A stretch of 64,000 bases of DNA from JAEDHM01 sp964368645 (GCA_964368645.1 CAYJBY010000014.1:1-64000); one strand, 5' to 3'. Counted from the first letter of the stretch, positions 8,158 through 16,671 are shown. Notes: generated from the letters alone by a model not told the origin. Numbers and translations are program-made.

Positions 8158-8165
8158 CAGAAGCA

Positions 8166-8194
8166 ATTATAGCACTTTACCGACTAACTGTAAA
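8166..8194 (-). promoter_or_regulatory. Sigma-A promoter of lepB, near-leaderless
   Basis: Minus-strand TTTACA (8194-8189), a 17-nt spacer and perfect TATAAT (8171-8166) lie 8 nt before the ATG at 8157. The spacer up to the cysNC stop at 8398 also holds an inverted repeat, AACGGTT (8235-8241) with AACCGTT (8254-8260), but no gene. Confidence 0.72.
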
Positions 8195-8397
8195 GGCGGT
8201 TTTCTTTAGGGAAATTCCTGTTGTTTCAGCAGATAACGGTTGGCTTTAGCGGTAACCGTTGGATTATCCGCGCGAGAGTATGTGCGAGTAACGGCAACCC
8301 TAATCGGGTACAAATCCTAAGCTGACAGAGTAAGGCTTTGGTTCAACTAATAAAGCTTACAAAGCAACAACTTTTTTGCGGTAAAATCGGTAGAATG

Positions 8398-10242
8398 TTA
8401 GCCTTCCAATTTGCTGAAAATGAAGTTAAGCAGGGTTTCCGCCGATTGAATTTCCGACTGTTCGCCTGTGTCGATTACTAAGTCGGGGGCAAGAGGAATT
8501 TCGTAAGGGGAGTCCTTCCCCGTAAAGTTATCAAGCGTTCCCTTGTCGGCTTGCGAATACAGCTTTTTGGGATCGCGCCGCCTGCAAACCTCTATAGGCG
8601 CATTGACAAAAACCTCGTAGAAGTCGTGTCCGATTATCCTTTTTGCCTCCTGCCGCCCCTCCGAGAAGGGGGAAATCAGCGTAACAAGGGTAACTATGCC
8701 TGCGTCCTTAAACATTTTGGCTACGTAAGCAGTGCGCTGTACGTTGGTGTTGCGGTCAGCCGCCGAAAATCCCAAATCGGAGTTTAATCCGCTCCTTAGC
8801 TCGTCACCGTCCAAAACGTAAGCGTTGATTCCGCGGCGGATTAATTCGTATTCCGCGTCGCAGGCAATAGTGGTTTTGCCGCTGCCCGATAAGCCTGTCA
8901 GCCAGATAACCGCGCCCTTTCTCTTGAGAAAACGTGACCGCTCGGCGGAGTTAATCCGACCTGCGGAGCGGCGAAGCTGTTTGCCGTCGTAAGCGGAGTC
9001 GGACAGAGCCTCTACAATTCTCCCTCCTCCTGCAATCTCGTAATCATCTACAAGGACGAAACGCGAGGTATCGCAAAACTCCGCGCCTATATCGAAAGCA
9101 ACAGGGCGTTCTAAGGCGATAACCACAGTTGCAACCTGATTTTTTTCCACGCAATCCCGTTGCTCGCGCTTTAAGGTTGAGGCATTAAGTACGCTTTCGA
9201 TGCTGTCGATTTTCGCCTCGGTACGTGAGGTGCAAAGCTTAAAAATGTAGGTTTTTTGAGTTGTTAATGGATTTTTACCCAGCCAAAATACGTTAGCTCT
9301 GATTTTAACCGCGGTAAGAGGGGGCTGTTCGTTCGCCTTGCAGGCAATTTCACCGCGATTAACGATAATTTGCTCTGTAACGGTAAAGCCTGCCGCCTCA
9401 TCGGTTGCAAAAACTTCTCTTGTTCCGTTCAGCGACTCCAAAGTGCTGACAGAGGTGCGCTTTCCCGAGGGATAGAAGACGATATTATCGGCGGTTTTTA
9501 TCTCGCCGCTGGCGACAGTACCGGCAAAAATGCGCCTTTCGTCGCCTTTTTCGGTGAATTTATAAACGCCTTGAATAGGAAGCCGCAAAGGAAGACCGCC
9601 GTCAACAGACGTAGGAGCCAGCCTTGCAAAAGCCTCTATAACCGTATCGCCCTCATACCAGTGCGTTTTATCGGAACGGTTGATTATATTGTCACCGCCC
9701 ATACTGCTGACGGGAATACAGGCGTTAGCCGAAAGCCCTAAGTCCGAAAAGAAATCGGTTATATCGGTTTTTATTTGTTCATATATGTCACGGGCATAGT
9801 CGATACAATCCAGCTTATTGACTGCGATTACTATCTGTTTAACGCCTAAGAGCTTGAGGTAGTAGCCGTGCTGTCTGGTGTTTTCCTCAATACCCTTAGT
9901 AGCGTCGATTACCATTAATGCGGCGTCCGCGTGCGACGCGCCCGTAACCATATTCTTAAGCAGTTCCAAATGCCCGGGGGCGTCCAAAATCTCGTATCGG
10001 ATACCCTCATAGGCGAAAAAGCAACGAGCTATGTCGAGAGTTATACCCTGCGACTGCTCGCATTTAAGCGCGTCCAGTAAAAAAGCGTACTCAAAAGGAC
10101 GGGAATTTTTTTCGCAGTTCCGCTTAACGGCTTCCAGTTTGCCTTTAGGCAAAACCCCACCGTCTGCCAAAAGTCTGCCTATAACGGAACTTTTGCCGTG
10201 GTCAACGTGACCGACTGTGACTATTGTAACAGTTTTTTCCAT
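8398..10242 (-). CDS. cysNC: CysN-CysC fusion: sulfate adenylyltransferase GTPase subunit with APS kinase
   Basis: A bifunctional 614-residue enzyme. Residues 1 to about 430 are a CysN-type translation-factor GTPase, with GHVDHGKS at 11-18, then DAPGH and NKLD. It drives formation of adenylylsulfate (APS) with CysD. The C-terminal part is APS kinase, with P-loop GLSGSGKTT near 447-455 and the DGDELR and RNTNVQR segments typical of CysC, and makes PAPS. The NodQ-like fusion is a known arrangement and both halves look intact. Only one base separates it from cysD, whose terminal GGGGGGT serves as a purine-rich ribosome site. No PAPS reductase or sulfite reductase is nearby, and a sulfotransferase gene precedes cysD, so PAPS is likely a sulfuryl donor here. 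Confidence 0.95.
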   Translation of the reverse strand: MEKTVTIVTVGHVDHGKSSVIGRLLADGGVLPKGKLEAVKRNCEKNSRPFEYAFLLDALKCEQSQGITLDIARCFFAYEGIRYEILDAPGHLELLKNMVTGASHADAALMVIDATKGIEENTRQHGYYLKLLGVKQIVIAVNKLDCIDYARDIYEQIKTDITDFFSDLGLSANACIPVSSMGGDNIINRSDKTHWYEGDTVIEAFARLAPTSVDGGLPLRLPIQGVYKFTEKGDERRIFAGTVASGEIKTADNIVFYPSGKRTSVSTLESLNGTREVFATDEAAGFTVTEQIIVNRGEIACKANEQPPLTAVKIRANVFWLGKNPLTTQKTYIFKLCTSRTEAKIDSIESVLNASTLKREQRDCVEKNQVATVVIALERPVAFDIGAEFCDTSRFVLVDDYEIAGGGRIVEALSDSAYDGKQLRRSAGRINSAERSRFLKRKGAVIWLTGLSGSGKTTIACDAEYELIRRGINAYVLDGDELRSGLNSDLGFSAADRNTNVQRTAYVAKMFKDAGIVTLVTLISPFSEGRQEAKRIIGHDFYEVFVNAPIEVCRRRDPKKLYSQADKGTLDNFTGKDSPYEIPLAPDLVIDTGEQSEIQSAETLLNFIFSKLEG

Positions 10243-10243
10243 A

Positions 10244-11125
10244 TCACATATACCCCCCGCGCCGCAGGGTTTCCAGACCGCCGCCGTCCTCTGCGTCCTG
10301 CTCTCTGCCGCTACGTTCCGCTATGTCCGAGAGCTGACCGTTCTTAAGCTCTTCGATTATATCCGACGGATTTTTGGAAAAAGAGGGGATCGGCTTGGTG
10401 CAGGGAGCGCAACCGAGAGAACGGTAACGCGTACCGCTGCCGTTATCGTAGTAAAGAGAAACGGTTTTTATCTTTTCTCTTTCGATATATTCCCATACGT
10501 TAAGCTCCGTCCAGTCGAGAAGGGGGTGGATTCTCACGTGTGTACCGCTTTTGAAATCAGTTTTGTACTGGTTCCACAGCTCCGGCGGCTGATCCTCTAT
10601 GCTCCAACTGCTTTTTTCGTTGCGGGGCGAAAAATATCTTTCCTTAGAGCGAGAGCCTTCCTCGTCAGACCGTGCACCGACGATAACGCCATTGAAGGGT
10701 TGAGAATTGGAATCCTTTTCGTAACAGCCTGTAATAAGGTTAAGCTTGTACCGCGGCCAAGTACCGTCAACGGTATGGGTAAGAGCCTCGGTCTTAAGCA
10801 GGCGACAGCATTCAATGCGGCTGACCTGCCCGTCTGGGAAAGTGCGTTTTGCCGCAAGAGCCTCAGTGTTCTCACCGTAAACCATATATAATCCCAGTTC
10901 TTTAGCGAGTTTGTCGCGGTATTCGATCATCTCGGGAATCTTGTAGTGGGTGTCGATATGTGCGAGAGGGAAAGGAATGTGACCGAAAAAAGCCTTACGT
11001 GCAAGGTGCAACATAACAGTGCTGTCCTTACCTATCGACCAAAGCATACAAAGATTATCGAAAGCGGCGTAGGCTTCTCTCAAAATGTATATGCTTTTGC
11101 TTTCCAGTCTGTCTAAACTATCCAA
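10244..11125 (-). CDS. cysD: Sulfate adenylyltransferase subunit 2 (ATP pyrophosphatase type)
   Basis: CysD, 293 residues, transfers AMP from ATP to sulfate to form APS as the partner of CysN. The PP-loop WSIGKDSTVMLHLARKAF lies near residues 29-46, and SIGKDS stands for the usual SGGKDS. The C-terminal SDIAERSGREQDAEDGGGLE matches the conserved CysD tail, and the family's length is normal. The start is TTG at 11125 with GAGAGGTG just upstream; no ATG fits better. It is translated immediately before cysNC. No clear promoter was found in front, so it may be read from the sulfotransferase side through the 79-bp repeats. Confidence 0.95.
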   Translation of the reverse strand: MDSLDRLESKSIYILREAYAAFDNLCMLWSIGKDSTVMLHLARKAFFGHIPFPLAHIDTHYKIPEMIEYRDKLAKELGLYMVYGENTEALAAKRTFPDGQVSRIECCRLLKTEALTHTVDGTWPRYKLNLITGCYEKDSNSQPFNGVIVGARSDEEGSRSKERYFSPRNEKSSWSIEDQPPELWNQYKTDFKSGTHVRIHPLLDWTELNVWEYIEREKIKTVSLYYDNGSGTRYRSLGCAPCTKPIPSFSKNPSDIIEELKNGQLSDIAERSGREQDAEDGGGLETLRRGGYM

Positions 11126-11210
11126 ATCGCACCTCTCAATCCCATAACAACGAACGATGATTTTCTTATTGTTATAGCCGAAACTCTTTTAATCCGCATT
11201 ACGCGTTAAC

Positions 11211-11490
11211 ACCGTTATTTAATCCGACAATTAACCGATTACTTGGCAATGATAGGCGTTAATTTTGTAATTAAGCTTTAACCAACGTCAATCGGTTTTT
11301 AACTTAAAGTCAGCCCACTAAACAACTATCATCAGGGCTTAATGAAAACCTAGTTGTTACTGTCGGTTTATCGGTTTTTAACCCGTAGTCAGCCGATTAC
11401 TTAGCCGACACCAGACTAACGTAAACCTAGTTGTTACTGTCTGTTACTATCGGTTTTTAATCCGAAGTCAGCCGATTACTTAGTCGTCAT
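11211..11490. repeat. 79-bp degenerate tandem repeat between sulfotransferase and cysD
   Basis: The decamer ATCGGTTTTT begins at 11291, 11370 and 11449, exactly 79 bp apart, with further matched blocks (AACCTAGTTGTTACTGTC, CAGCCGATTACTTAG) inside the units. A worn copy starts near 11211. About 3.5 copies fill this otherwise gene-free spacer (11126-11489), and the last copy runs into the 3' end of the sulfotransferase gene. No coding potential was seen. Confidence 0.8.
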
Positions 11491-12593
11491 CAGACGTTTT
11501 GCTTTTCGTAGCCGTAATGCTCGAAGTAGAAGCCCAATTCCTCGTTTACCTTGGAAATCAGCTCGTCGGGGTAGTCAAAATCGTTCTTTTTGTAGCCTGC
11601 AAGGGAATCCCAGAATTTTTGTATCTCGGGTTTTGCGGCGTCGTAATTCCAACCGAATTGCCGATATGCGTTCTCCAACAGGGGCATAGGATTCTTCTCA
11701 AATTCCTCAAACTTAAATTCTATTATATCCTCTTTGGGAATTTTTTGCAAATCGGAAAAATATTTCAGGTACATACGTTTGAAACCCTTGATAACGAACT
11801 CCTCGATTTCATCATAAGAGGGTACCTCCTGTATGCCCCAAACGCGGAACATTTTTTGATACATATTGATGGAAGAGCGCACCACCGCGTAAGGGTTGCG
11901 GTAGATATTGATGAACTTAGCATCGGGGTAGGTTTCCTTTAGCAAAAGAGCACGGGCTGTAGCGTCAGGGCTTTTGAGAACGAGAGATTTTCCGCCTGTT
12001 CTGTAGGTGATTTTTCTCAGCATTTTGTCGTAGTTTTTCAGCCAACCCTTTTTCTGCTTTTCGGGAAGCTCGTCCACAAATGCATAGTCCATATACATAT
12101 CGCGAGACTTGGGATAGATGTTCATTTCCCACATAGCATTGTGGTAACAGGTTGAGAAAACAACGTACTCCTCAAGAGGCAGGTCAACCTTGTATTCCAT
12201 ATTATCCATAACCCTAACCTCTGCAAGCATAGAATCGATAGAACCCTTGAGAATAGCACGCATCAAAGCCGTGTTATGAGAATAACCTGACATAGGATCA
12301 AGAAATGCGGTTTCGGGATCCTTGGAGATAAGGTTCTGCAAAAGGGTAGTGCCCGTGCGCCAATGACCTAAGATAAAGATAGGTTTTTTAACGGGAGAGG
12401 TTTTGATTTTGTTGCGGTAGTAAAGACTTTCACCGATGGTGAACGGCAGAAGAACGCCGGACATAAACAGAGCAAGCAAAACCTGCGGAATGTATTTCGG
12501 GCTGACCTGAAATTTGTTCTTGAACAAGCCCTTCCAAATGATGTCGTATCTGGTTGCCATCAAAGTATTTTTTGTGTCGATAAGTTTTTCCAT
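11490..12593 (-). CDS. PAPS-dependent sulfotransferase family protein
   Basis: A 367-residue sulfotransferase of the Sulfotransfer_3-like group, transferring sulfuryl from PAPS to a hydroxyl or amine. The 5'-phosphosulfate loop is FILGHWRTGTTLLQ near residues 74-87, and INIYRNPYAVVRSS near 225-238 is the 3'-phosphate-binding segment. A hydrophobic stretch near residues 35-58 (LLALFMSGVLLPF) may touch the membrane. The ATG has TGAGGT 7 nt upstream. It lies 69 nt after the reductase gene and ahead of cysD and cysNC on the same strand, so its donor is made next door. The acceptor is unknown; the neighbouring oxidoreductases suggest a lipid-like molecule. Confidence 0.87.
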   Translation of the reverse strand: MEKLIDTKNTLMATRYDIIWKGLFKNKFQVSPKYIPQVLLALFMSGVLLPFTIGESLYYRNKIKTSPVKKPIFILGHWRTGTTLLQNLISKDPETAFLDPMSGYSHNTALMRAILKGSIDSMLAEVRVMDNMEYKVDLPLEEYVVFSTCYHNAMWEMNIYPKSRDMYMDYAFVDELPEKQKKGWLKNYDKMLRKITYRTGGKSLVLKSPDATARALLLKETYPDAKFINIYRNPYAVVRSSINMYQKMFRVWGIQEVPSYDEIEEFVIKGFKRMYLKYFSDLQKIPKEDIIEFKFEEFEKNPMPLLENAYRQFGWNYDAAKPEIQKFWDSLAGYKKNDFDYPDELISKVNEELGFYFEHYGYEKQNV

Positions 12594-12662
12594 TTAATAT
12601 ACCTCAATAAATGTAGTTAAAACAAAGCTTAAATAAGTAACGCTAAAGCAAATTATCTAGAT

Positions 12663-13838
12663 TTATCCGTTATAATCTCCATCAGCGATTTCTATTGCGA
12701 TTTCCAAGTCACTAAGCGGATAGCTGATACAAGGGTGTATATATCCGAACTTTTTTTCCGCTTGACGCCGAGTGTCCTTTTCCGCAACAGTATAAACACT
12801 GCCTGAAATCAGCCTGCTTCTGCACCAGCCGCATTCGCCGCTTCTGCAACGGGCAAGGGGCTTAATGTCGCTTCTTTCAATAGAAGTTAGCAGTGTTTCT
12901 TCCGAATTGACCGCAATTTTTATGGATTTACCGTAGGCGGTTACAGTAGCCGTAAACTCGCCGCGGCGTTCAGTCGGGAAGTCCTTAAGCGCATTAACGT
13001 CCTTAATCTCGCCGTATGCTTCCGTGCGCAAGTGTTTTTTATCGATTGCCAACTTTTTGCCTAATTCCTCTAAACCGTAGAAAGCAGGAAACGGAGCGTT
13101 GACGTACACCGAAAAAGGCTTGTCGTGCTGTTCTTCAAGAATAGTATCGACAGATAAAGGAGTTTTGATAAATACCGCTTTTACTTTGCCGTCAGTTTTT
13201 TTGTCAAAGTCTGCAAACATATCAAAAAGCCCCGAATCATCCGTAGAATTTTGACAATAAACCGTTAAACGGAAATCTTCCTTACCCGTAACGATTGCGT
13301 TAGCCATCGACAAAAACGGTGCGATACCTATACCCTCTGTTAAGCCGATAACCAGTTTCTCGTCGCGCATATCTTCATAATAAAATTCTCCGATAGGTGC
13401 GGCAATTCTTATGGTCGAGCCAACGGAAAGCGTTTTACAAAGATAACTGCCTGTTTTACCGCTGTCTTCTATGGCAATATCCCAATAATCCGATGAAATA
13501 TCCGATATAATCGAATACGGGTGCATTGAACTTGCTCCGTTGACGCCGATAACCTCCAACGCAGTATATTGTCCTGCTCTTCCTCTAGGCAAATCGCCTT
13601 GCGGATTATGCAGTCTGAAAACCTTAACGTCAGTACCGATAATATCGGATATTGCTGTAATTTCCGCGGTGATTAGGTTGTGAGGGTGTCTGGCGTTGCC
13701 GATTTTATTGAAGTGCGGATACGGCTCAAGAGGGGCGTCGGAGGCTTTATTCACCACGTTAGCCGCGTTTTTAAGGTAGGCTCCGAACTTCAGAAAACCC
13801 TTGAATCCGAATTTGCTTTTGAATAAGTTCCGTTTCAT
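12663..13838 (-). CDS. Ferredoxin-NADP reductase-like protein with C-terminal 2Fe-2S domain
   Basis: The 391-residue protein joins an FNR-type flavin module to a plant-type ferredoxin domain. HPYS near residue 104 corresponds to the RxYS flavin motif, and GIGIAPF near 169-175 to the nucleotide-binding GGIGxTPF. In the last third, Cys at about 330, 335 and 338 (CxxxxCxxC) and a distal Cys near 368 form the 2Fe-2S site. Such proteins pass electrons from NAD(P)H to an oxygenase, desaturase or reductase partner. The start overlaps the stop of the upstream flavoprotein gene (ATGA), with GGAGG before it, so the two are translationally coupled and the flavoprotein is the obvious partner. No signal peptide is evident. 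Confidence 0.85.
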   Translation of the reverse strand: MKRNLFKSKFGFKGFLKFGAYLKNAANVVNKASDAPLEPYPHFNKIGNARHPHNLITAEITAISDIIGTDVKVFRLHNPQGDLPRGRAGQYTALEVIGVNGASSMHPYSIISDISSDYWDIAIEDSGKTGSYLCKTLSVGSTIRIAAPIGEFYYEDMRDEKLVIGLTEGIGIAPFLSMANAIVTGKEDFRLTVYCQNSTDDSGLFDMFADFDKKTDGKVKAVFIKTPLSVDTILEEQHDKPFSVYVNAPFPAFYGLEELGKKLAIDKKHLRTEAYGEIKDVNALKDFPTERRGEFTATVTAYGKSIKIAVNSEETLLTSIERSDIKPLARCRSGECGWCRSRLISGSVYTVAEKDTRRQAEKKFGYIHPCISYPLSDLEIAIEIADGDYNG

Positions 13839-15367
13839 TTGTTCGCCTCCTCGTTAATTTCCTTTATTGCCGTAGTTCCCATCATATAGCCTGTTCTCAG
13901 CGACGCGCCGTAGCCGTGACCGCTGTGTCCGCTCGCGCCTGAAAACAGCAGATTTTTGATAGGGTGATCCTTTTTCAAATTAACGGTTCGGATAATCAAG
14001 GTGTCCGTAAGCACAGGCTCGTAGCCGTACATTATGCCGTTATAGGAGCCGATGTTAGCGGCTAGAGTGGCAGGACTCGCTACCGAAAGTTCTTCGATAT
14101 AAGGTATCAAACTGGTCTTCGTGGCTTTCTCAAAATGACGAATAAGGTTATAAGCCAGCTCGTTCTTTTTGTCCACGTAGTTGTCGTCGTCGATACAGTC
14201 GAGGGCATTGTCCTTAAACATAGCCGTTAAGGACACGATTGTCGTACCCTTAGGACTGCAATCGGGGATAGCGTTGTTAAGGCACACAGCAGCCATAAAT
14301 TTATCACCGTCGAAACTGCGCATTGACGCGGCAATATTTTTCGACTCTCCGCTGGGAGAGATGAAATAGGAATAATCCTTTAAGCCTAACTCTTCCTTAG
14401 ACTTGTTAAGTCCCATATAGACAATAAAGCCCTGACCGCCCAAACTGCGGCTGTTGCAGTGCTTGACCTCTCTTTCGGGAACCTGTTCCTGATCGATAAG
14501 TCTGCTGTAGACCGAGGTACGCGGCATATCGACGATAATCTTTTTCGCCGTAATCGTGCCTTTGTCGGTGACGACCGCCTTGGCGATGCCGTTTTCAACG
14601 ATAATCTTTTTCGCCTTAGTGCTGAGCCAAACCTCGCCGCCCAGCTCCTCAAATCTTTTCAAAAAGGCACAGGTCAGCTCGTGGGAACGCGCCTTTGGGA
14701 TAACCGCACCCAAGCCGAAATACGTACAGCACATAGTTGCAAAGTGAACGAAATCCAGCTTGTCCGCAGTAACGCCGAGGTAGCACCAATAGGCGTTGAT
14801 AATGGAGCGGACGCGGAAAGGTATATTCATCTCTTCCTCAACCTCGTCCAGCGTTTTAGTAGCCACGCGGAAAAAGTTGGGATAGTCCTTCGCCACCTTG
14901 ACGATGGCTTTCACGCTAGCCTTTATGGTGAAAAGAGCCTTATCGCATTCCACCATCAGGTCAAAAAGCGGTTTCGTATAAACGGAACTGCCGGGAATAC
15001 ACTCCTCGATATTGCGAATTACGTTGTCGAAGCCGCCGAAAGGAACAAGGCAGTTGACGTCTTGTTCACCGTCCGCGGTGGTAATGACGCGGTAGGCAGA
15101 CGGCACGTCCGCCCATTCGATTTTCACGCCGAGTTTGTCGAACAAATTGCCGACCATACCTACCTTGCCTTCCTCTCTGGAAACGCCGGAAAGCTCGTGG
15201 AGCGAGTATTCAAACTCAAACCGTCCTCTTACAAAACTCCCTGCACAACCGCCGGGAATATGGTGCTGTTCCAAAAGCAGTGTTTTCAAACCGCCGTTAG
15301 CGCAGGTTAATGCCGCGGAAATGCCGCCGTTGCCTGCTCCTATTACAACCACGTCGTAATCAGTCAT
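13835..15367 (-). CDS. FAD-dependent oxidoreductase, phytoene desaturase/retinol saturase-like
   Basis: A 510-residue flavoprotein of the CrtI/CrtISO/RetSat-like group. The N-terminal dinucleotide fold reads VVVIGAGNGG (residues 6-15) with the acidic strand end at LLLEQ, followed by HIPGGCAGSF. The C-terminal FAD-contact segment is LLFSGASGHSGHGYGAS. Such enzymes desaturate, saturate or isomerise polyenes and other lipids. The ATG at 15367 is chosen because AAGGAG sits 7 nt upstream; a longer frame to 15397 lacks a ribosome site. The gene is coupled to the FNR-like gene and followed by the sulfotransferase and PAPS genes. No phytoene synthase or other carotenoid gene is present, so a true carotenoid substrate is not supported. 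Confidence 0.82.
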   Translation of the reverse strand: MTDYDVVVIGAGNGGISAALTCANGGLKTLLLEQHHIPGGCAGSFVRGRFEFEYSLHELSGVSREEGKVGMVGNLFDKLGVKIEWADVPSAYRVITTADGEQDVNCLVPFGGFDNVIRNIEECIPGSSVYTKPLFDLMVECDKALFTIKASVKAIVKVAKDYPNFFRVATKTLDEVEEEMNIPFRVRSIINAYWCYLGVTADKLDFVHFATMCCTYFGLGAVIPKARSHELTCAFLKRFEELGGEVWLSTKAKKIIVENGIAKAVVTDKGTITAKKIIVDMPRTSVYSRLIDQEQVPEREVKHCNSRSLGGQGFIVYMGLNKSKEELGLKDYSYFISPSGESKNIAASMRSFDGDKFMAAVCLNNAIPDCSPKGTTIVSLTAMFKDNALDCIDDDNYVDKKNELAYNLIRHFEKATKTSLIPYIEELSVASPATLAANIGSYNGIMYGYEPVLTDTLIIRTVNLKKDHPIKNLLFSGASGHSGHGYGASLRTGYMMGTTAIKEINEEANK

Positions 15368-15496
15368 TGAAATCTCCTTATAAAAAATTGAAAGCACAAA
15401 TCAGTGCGTTATTTGCTTTATATCGGGTGCTGTGCCGTTCGCGGCAAAGCAATAAGACTTGGAATTGATTATTAATCGGTTCTCTCCGCCGACTTT

Positions 15497-15712
15497 GTAA
15501 GCTACTCAGTCGTATTCGCTTTTTTCTTTAACAAGCTATTCCGCCGTGTCGGTCGCTTGTAGCAAGCTACTCTTATATCAAGTTAGCTCGCCGTACTTGT
15601 CATCTGTTCTTTCACTGTAGCAGGCTACTTTGCTTAGCTTACCGCTGTACTGTTGTAGCAAGTTACTCCGCCTATCAGCCGTCTGTTTTTCTCGGTAGCA
15701 AGCTACTCCGCC
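15497..15712. repeat. Array of GTAGCAAGCTAC palindromic repeats
   Basis: At least seven full or worn copies of GTAGCAAGCTAC, usually followed by TCCGCC, occur near 15498, 15530, 15559, 15579, 15617, 15655 and 15695, about 18-58 bp apart. The core is a perfect palindrome around AA. The array fills the gene-free spacer 15368-15702, and the last copy contains the stop codon of the Lgt-like gene. No CRISPR-like regular spacing is seen. Confidence 0.7.
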
Positions 15713-16671
15713 GTGCCTGCTGTTTGTTCGTTATCGGCAGAAACTAAATTAACCTCTTGTGAGGCGGTATCGTCAATGCTCGCGGCTATATCACAGTTTT
15801 GTAAAGCTATACCGTTCTCGGCGGTAACTAAACCGCCCTCCGCGTACTCTTCGCCGTTCTCCGTGCCTGCCGTTTGTTCGTTATCCTGTGGGGGAATATC
15901 GTTTACCGCAGTATCCTTTGCCGCCGCTTGTGCCGCAAGCCGTTTCTTTCTTTCGTTGATATGGATAAGCCCCAACCAAGTTACGCCGAGGACGAACCAA
16001 GCGATACACCAAAATGAAAACTCCGAAAGGCCGCCTGCGATTTTGACGTTATCGCGTCCGAACTCACAGCAAAACCTCAAACTTCCGAAGAGTATAAGGT
16101 ACAAGGGGAAGGATTTGCCGTTGGTCTTGAAGTGCTTAGACCTCGCCCAAAAGACGATACCGAAAGCAATCGCTCCGTACAAGAAGCATTCCACAAGTTG
16201 GATAGGGAAGAGGTAGGAGCCTGTTTCGTTGTTATAAATACCCATCCATCTAAGCCATTCGGGGTAATTTTCGATAGGGAAGCCGTGACAGCAGCCGCCG
16301 AAGATACAGCCCACGTGGGCGCACATATTGCCGATACTGTTGGATGGCGTCATAAAGTCAAGGGTATTTTTGTACTCGGACTTAGACACCTTGGCAAGGA
16401 AAAAGAAGAAAATAGGCAAAAAACCTACGACTCTAACCCAGTTCATACCGTGGAGGGAAACCTTTTCCACCAACCAAGAAACGAGCATTGTGATAATATA
16501 AATGCCGTTACAGGTAAGCATCGTCAAAAATACGTTTTTGAGATTACCCATACGGTATTGCTTGCGGTAGTACACTGTGTTAAAGACCACGCACATAGGG
16601 AAAGCCAAAAAGTAGCAAACGTAATAAAGAGGAAAATCAGATCCGAAAAGCGTAATATACTCGGGCATCAT
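15703..16671 (-). CDS. Lgt-like polytopic membrane protein with low-complexity tail
   Basis: A 322-residue protein with about seven membrane segments in residues 1-240, resembling prolipoprotein diacylglyceryl transferase. The segment HVGCIFGGCCHG near 115-126 aligns with Lgt's GRxGNFxNGExxG block but has His for the catalytic Arg and Cys for the Asn. GSLRFCCEFGRDN is like Lgt's second conserved block. It may therefore be a divergent paralogue with another activity. The cytosolic tail after about 245 is acidic, and NEQTAGT occurs in it twice; its DNA merges with the downstream repeat array. The ATG overlaps the upstream stop (ATGA), with AGGAGG 7 nt before it. Confidence 0.62.
   Translation of the reverse strand: MMPEYITLFGSDFPLYYVCYFLAFPMCVVFNTVYYRKQYRMGNLKNVFLTMLTCNGIYIITMLVSWLVEKVSLHGMNWVRVVGFLPIFFFFLAKVSKSEYKNTLDFMTPSNSIGNMCAHVGCIFGGCCHGFPIENYPEWLRWMGIYNNETGSYLFPIQLVECFLYGAIAFGIVFWARSKHFKTNGKSFPLYLILFGSLRFCCEFGRDNVKIAGGLSEFSFWCIAWFVLGVTWLGLIHINERKKRLAAQAAAKDTAVNDIPPQDNEQTAGTENGEEYAEGGLVTAENGIALQNCDIAASIDDTASQEVNLVSADNEQTAGTAE

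Noticed and set aside
8158..8166. TTG start adding three residues to signal peptidase I
   Set aside because: It overlaps the TATAAT box and would lie upstream of the expected transcript start; ATG at 8157 fits better.
8398..11125. Assimilatory sulfate reduction operon
   Set aside because: No PAPS or APS reductase, sulfite reductase or transporter is present, and a sulfotransferase lies directly upstream.
11211..11490. Possible insertion-sequence remnant
   Set aside because: There are no terminal inverted repeats, target duplications or transposase fragments; the pattern is a simple tandem period.
14459..15310. Open frame of 283 codons on the plus strand opposite the flavoprotein gene
   Set aside because: It is an antisense shadow of a conserved FAD enzyme with clear motifs; no start signal or family resemblance.
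15368..15397. Ten-residue N-terminal extension of the flavoprotein
   Set aside because: AAGGAG is spaced correctly for ATG 15367, where the usual start of the dinucleotide fold follows; the longer frame has no ribosome site.
15497..15712. Possible CRISPR array
   Set aside because: The copies are short, degenerate and irregularly spaced, the intervening stretches share sequence, and no cas gene is nearby.
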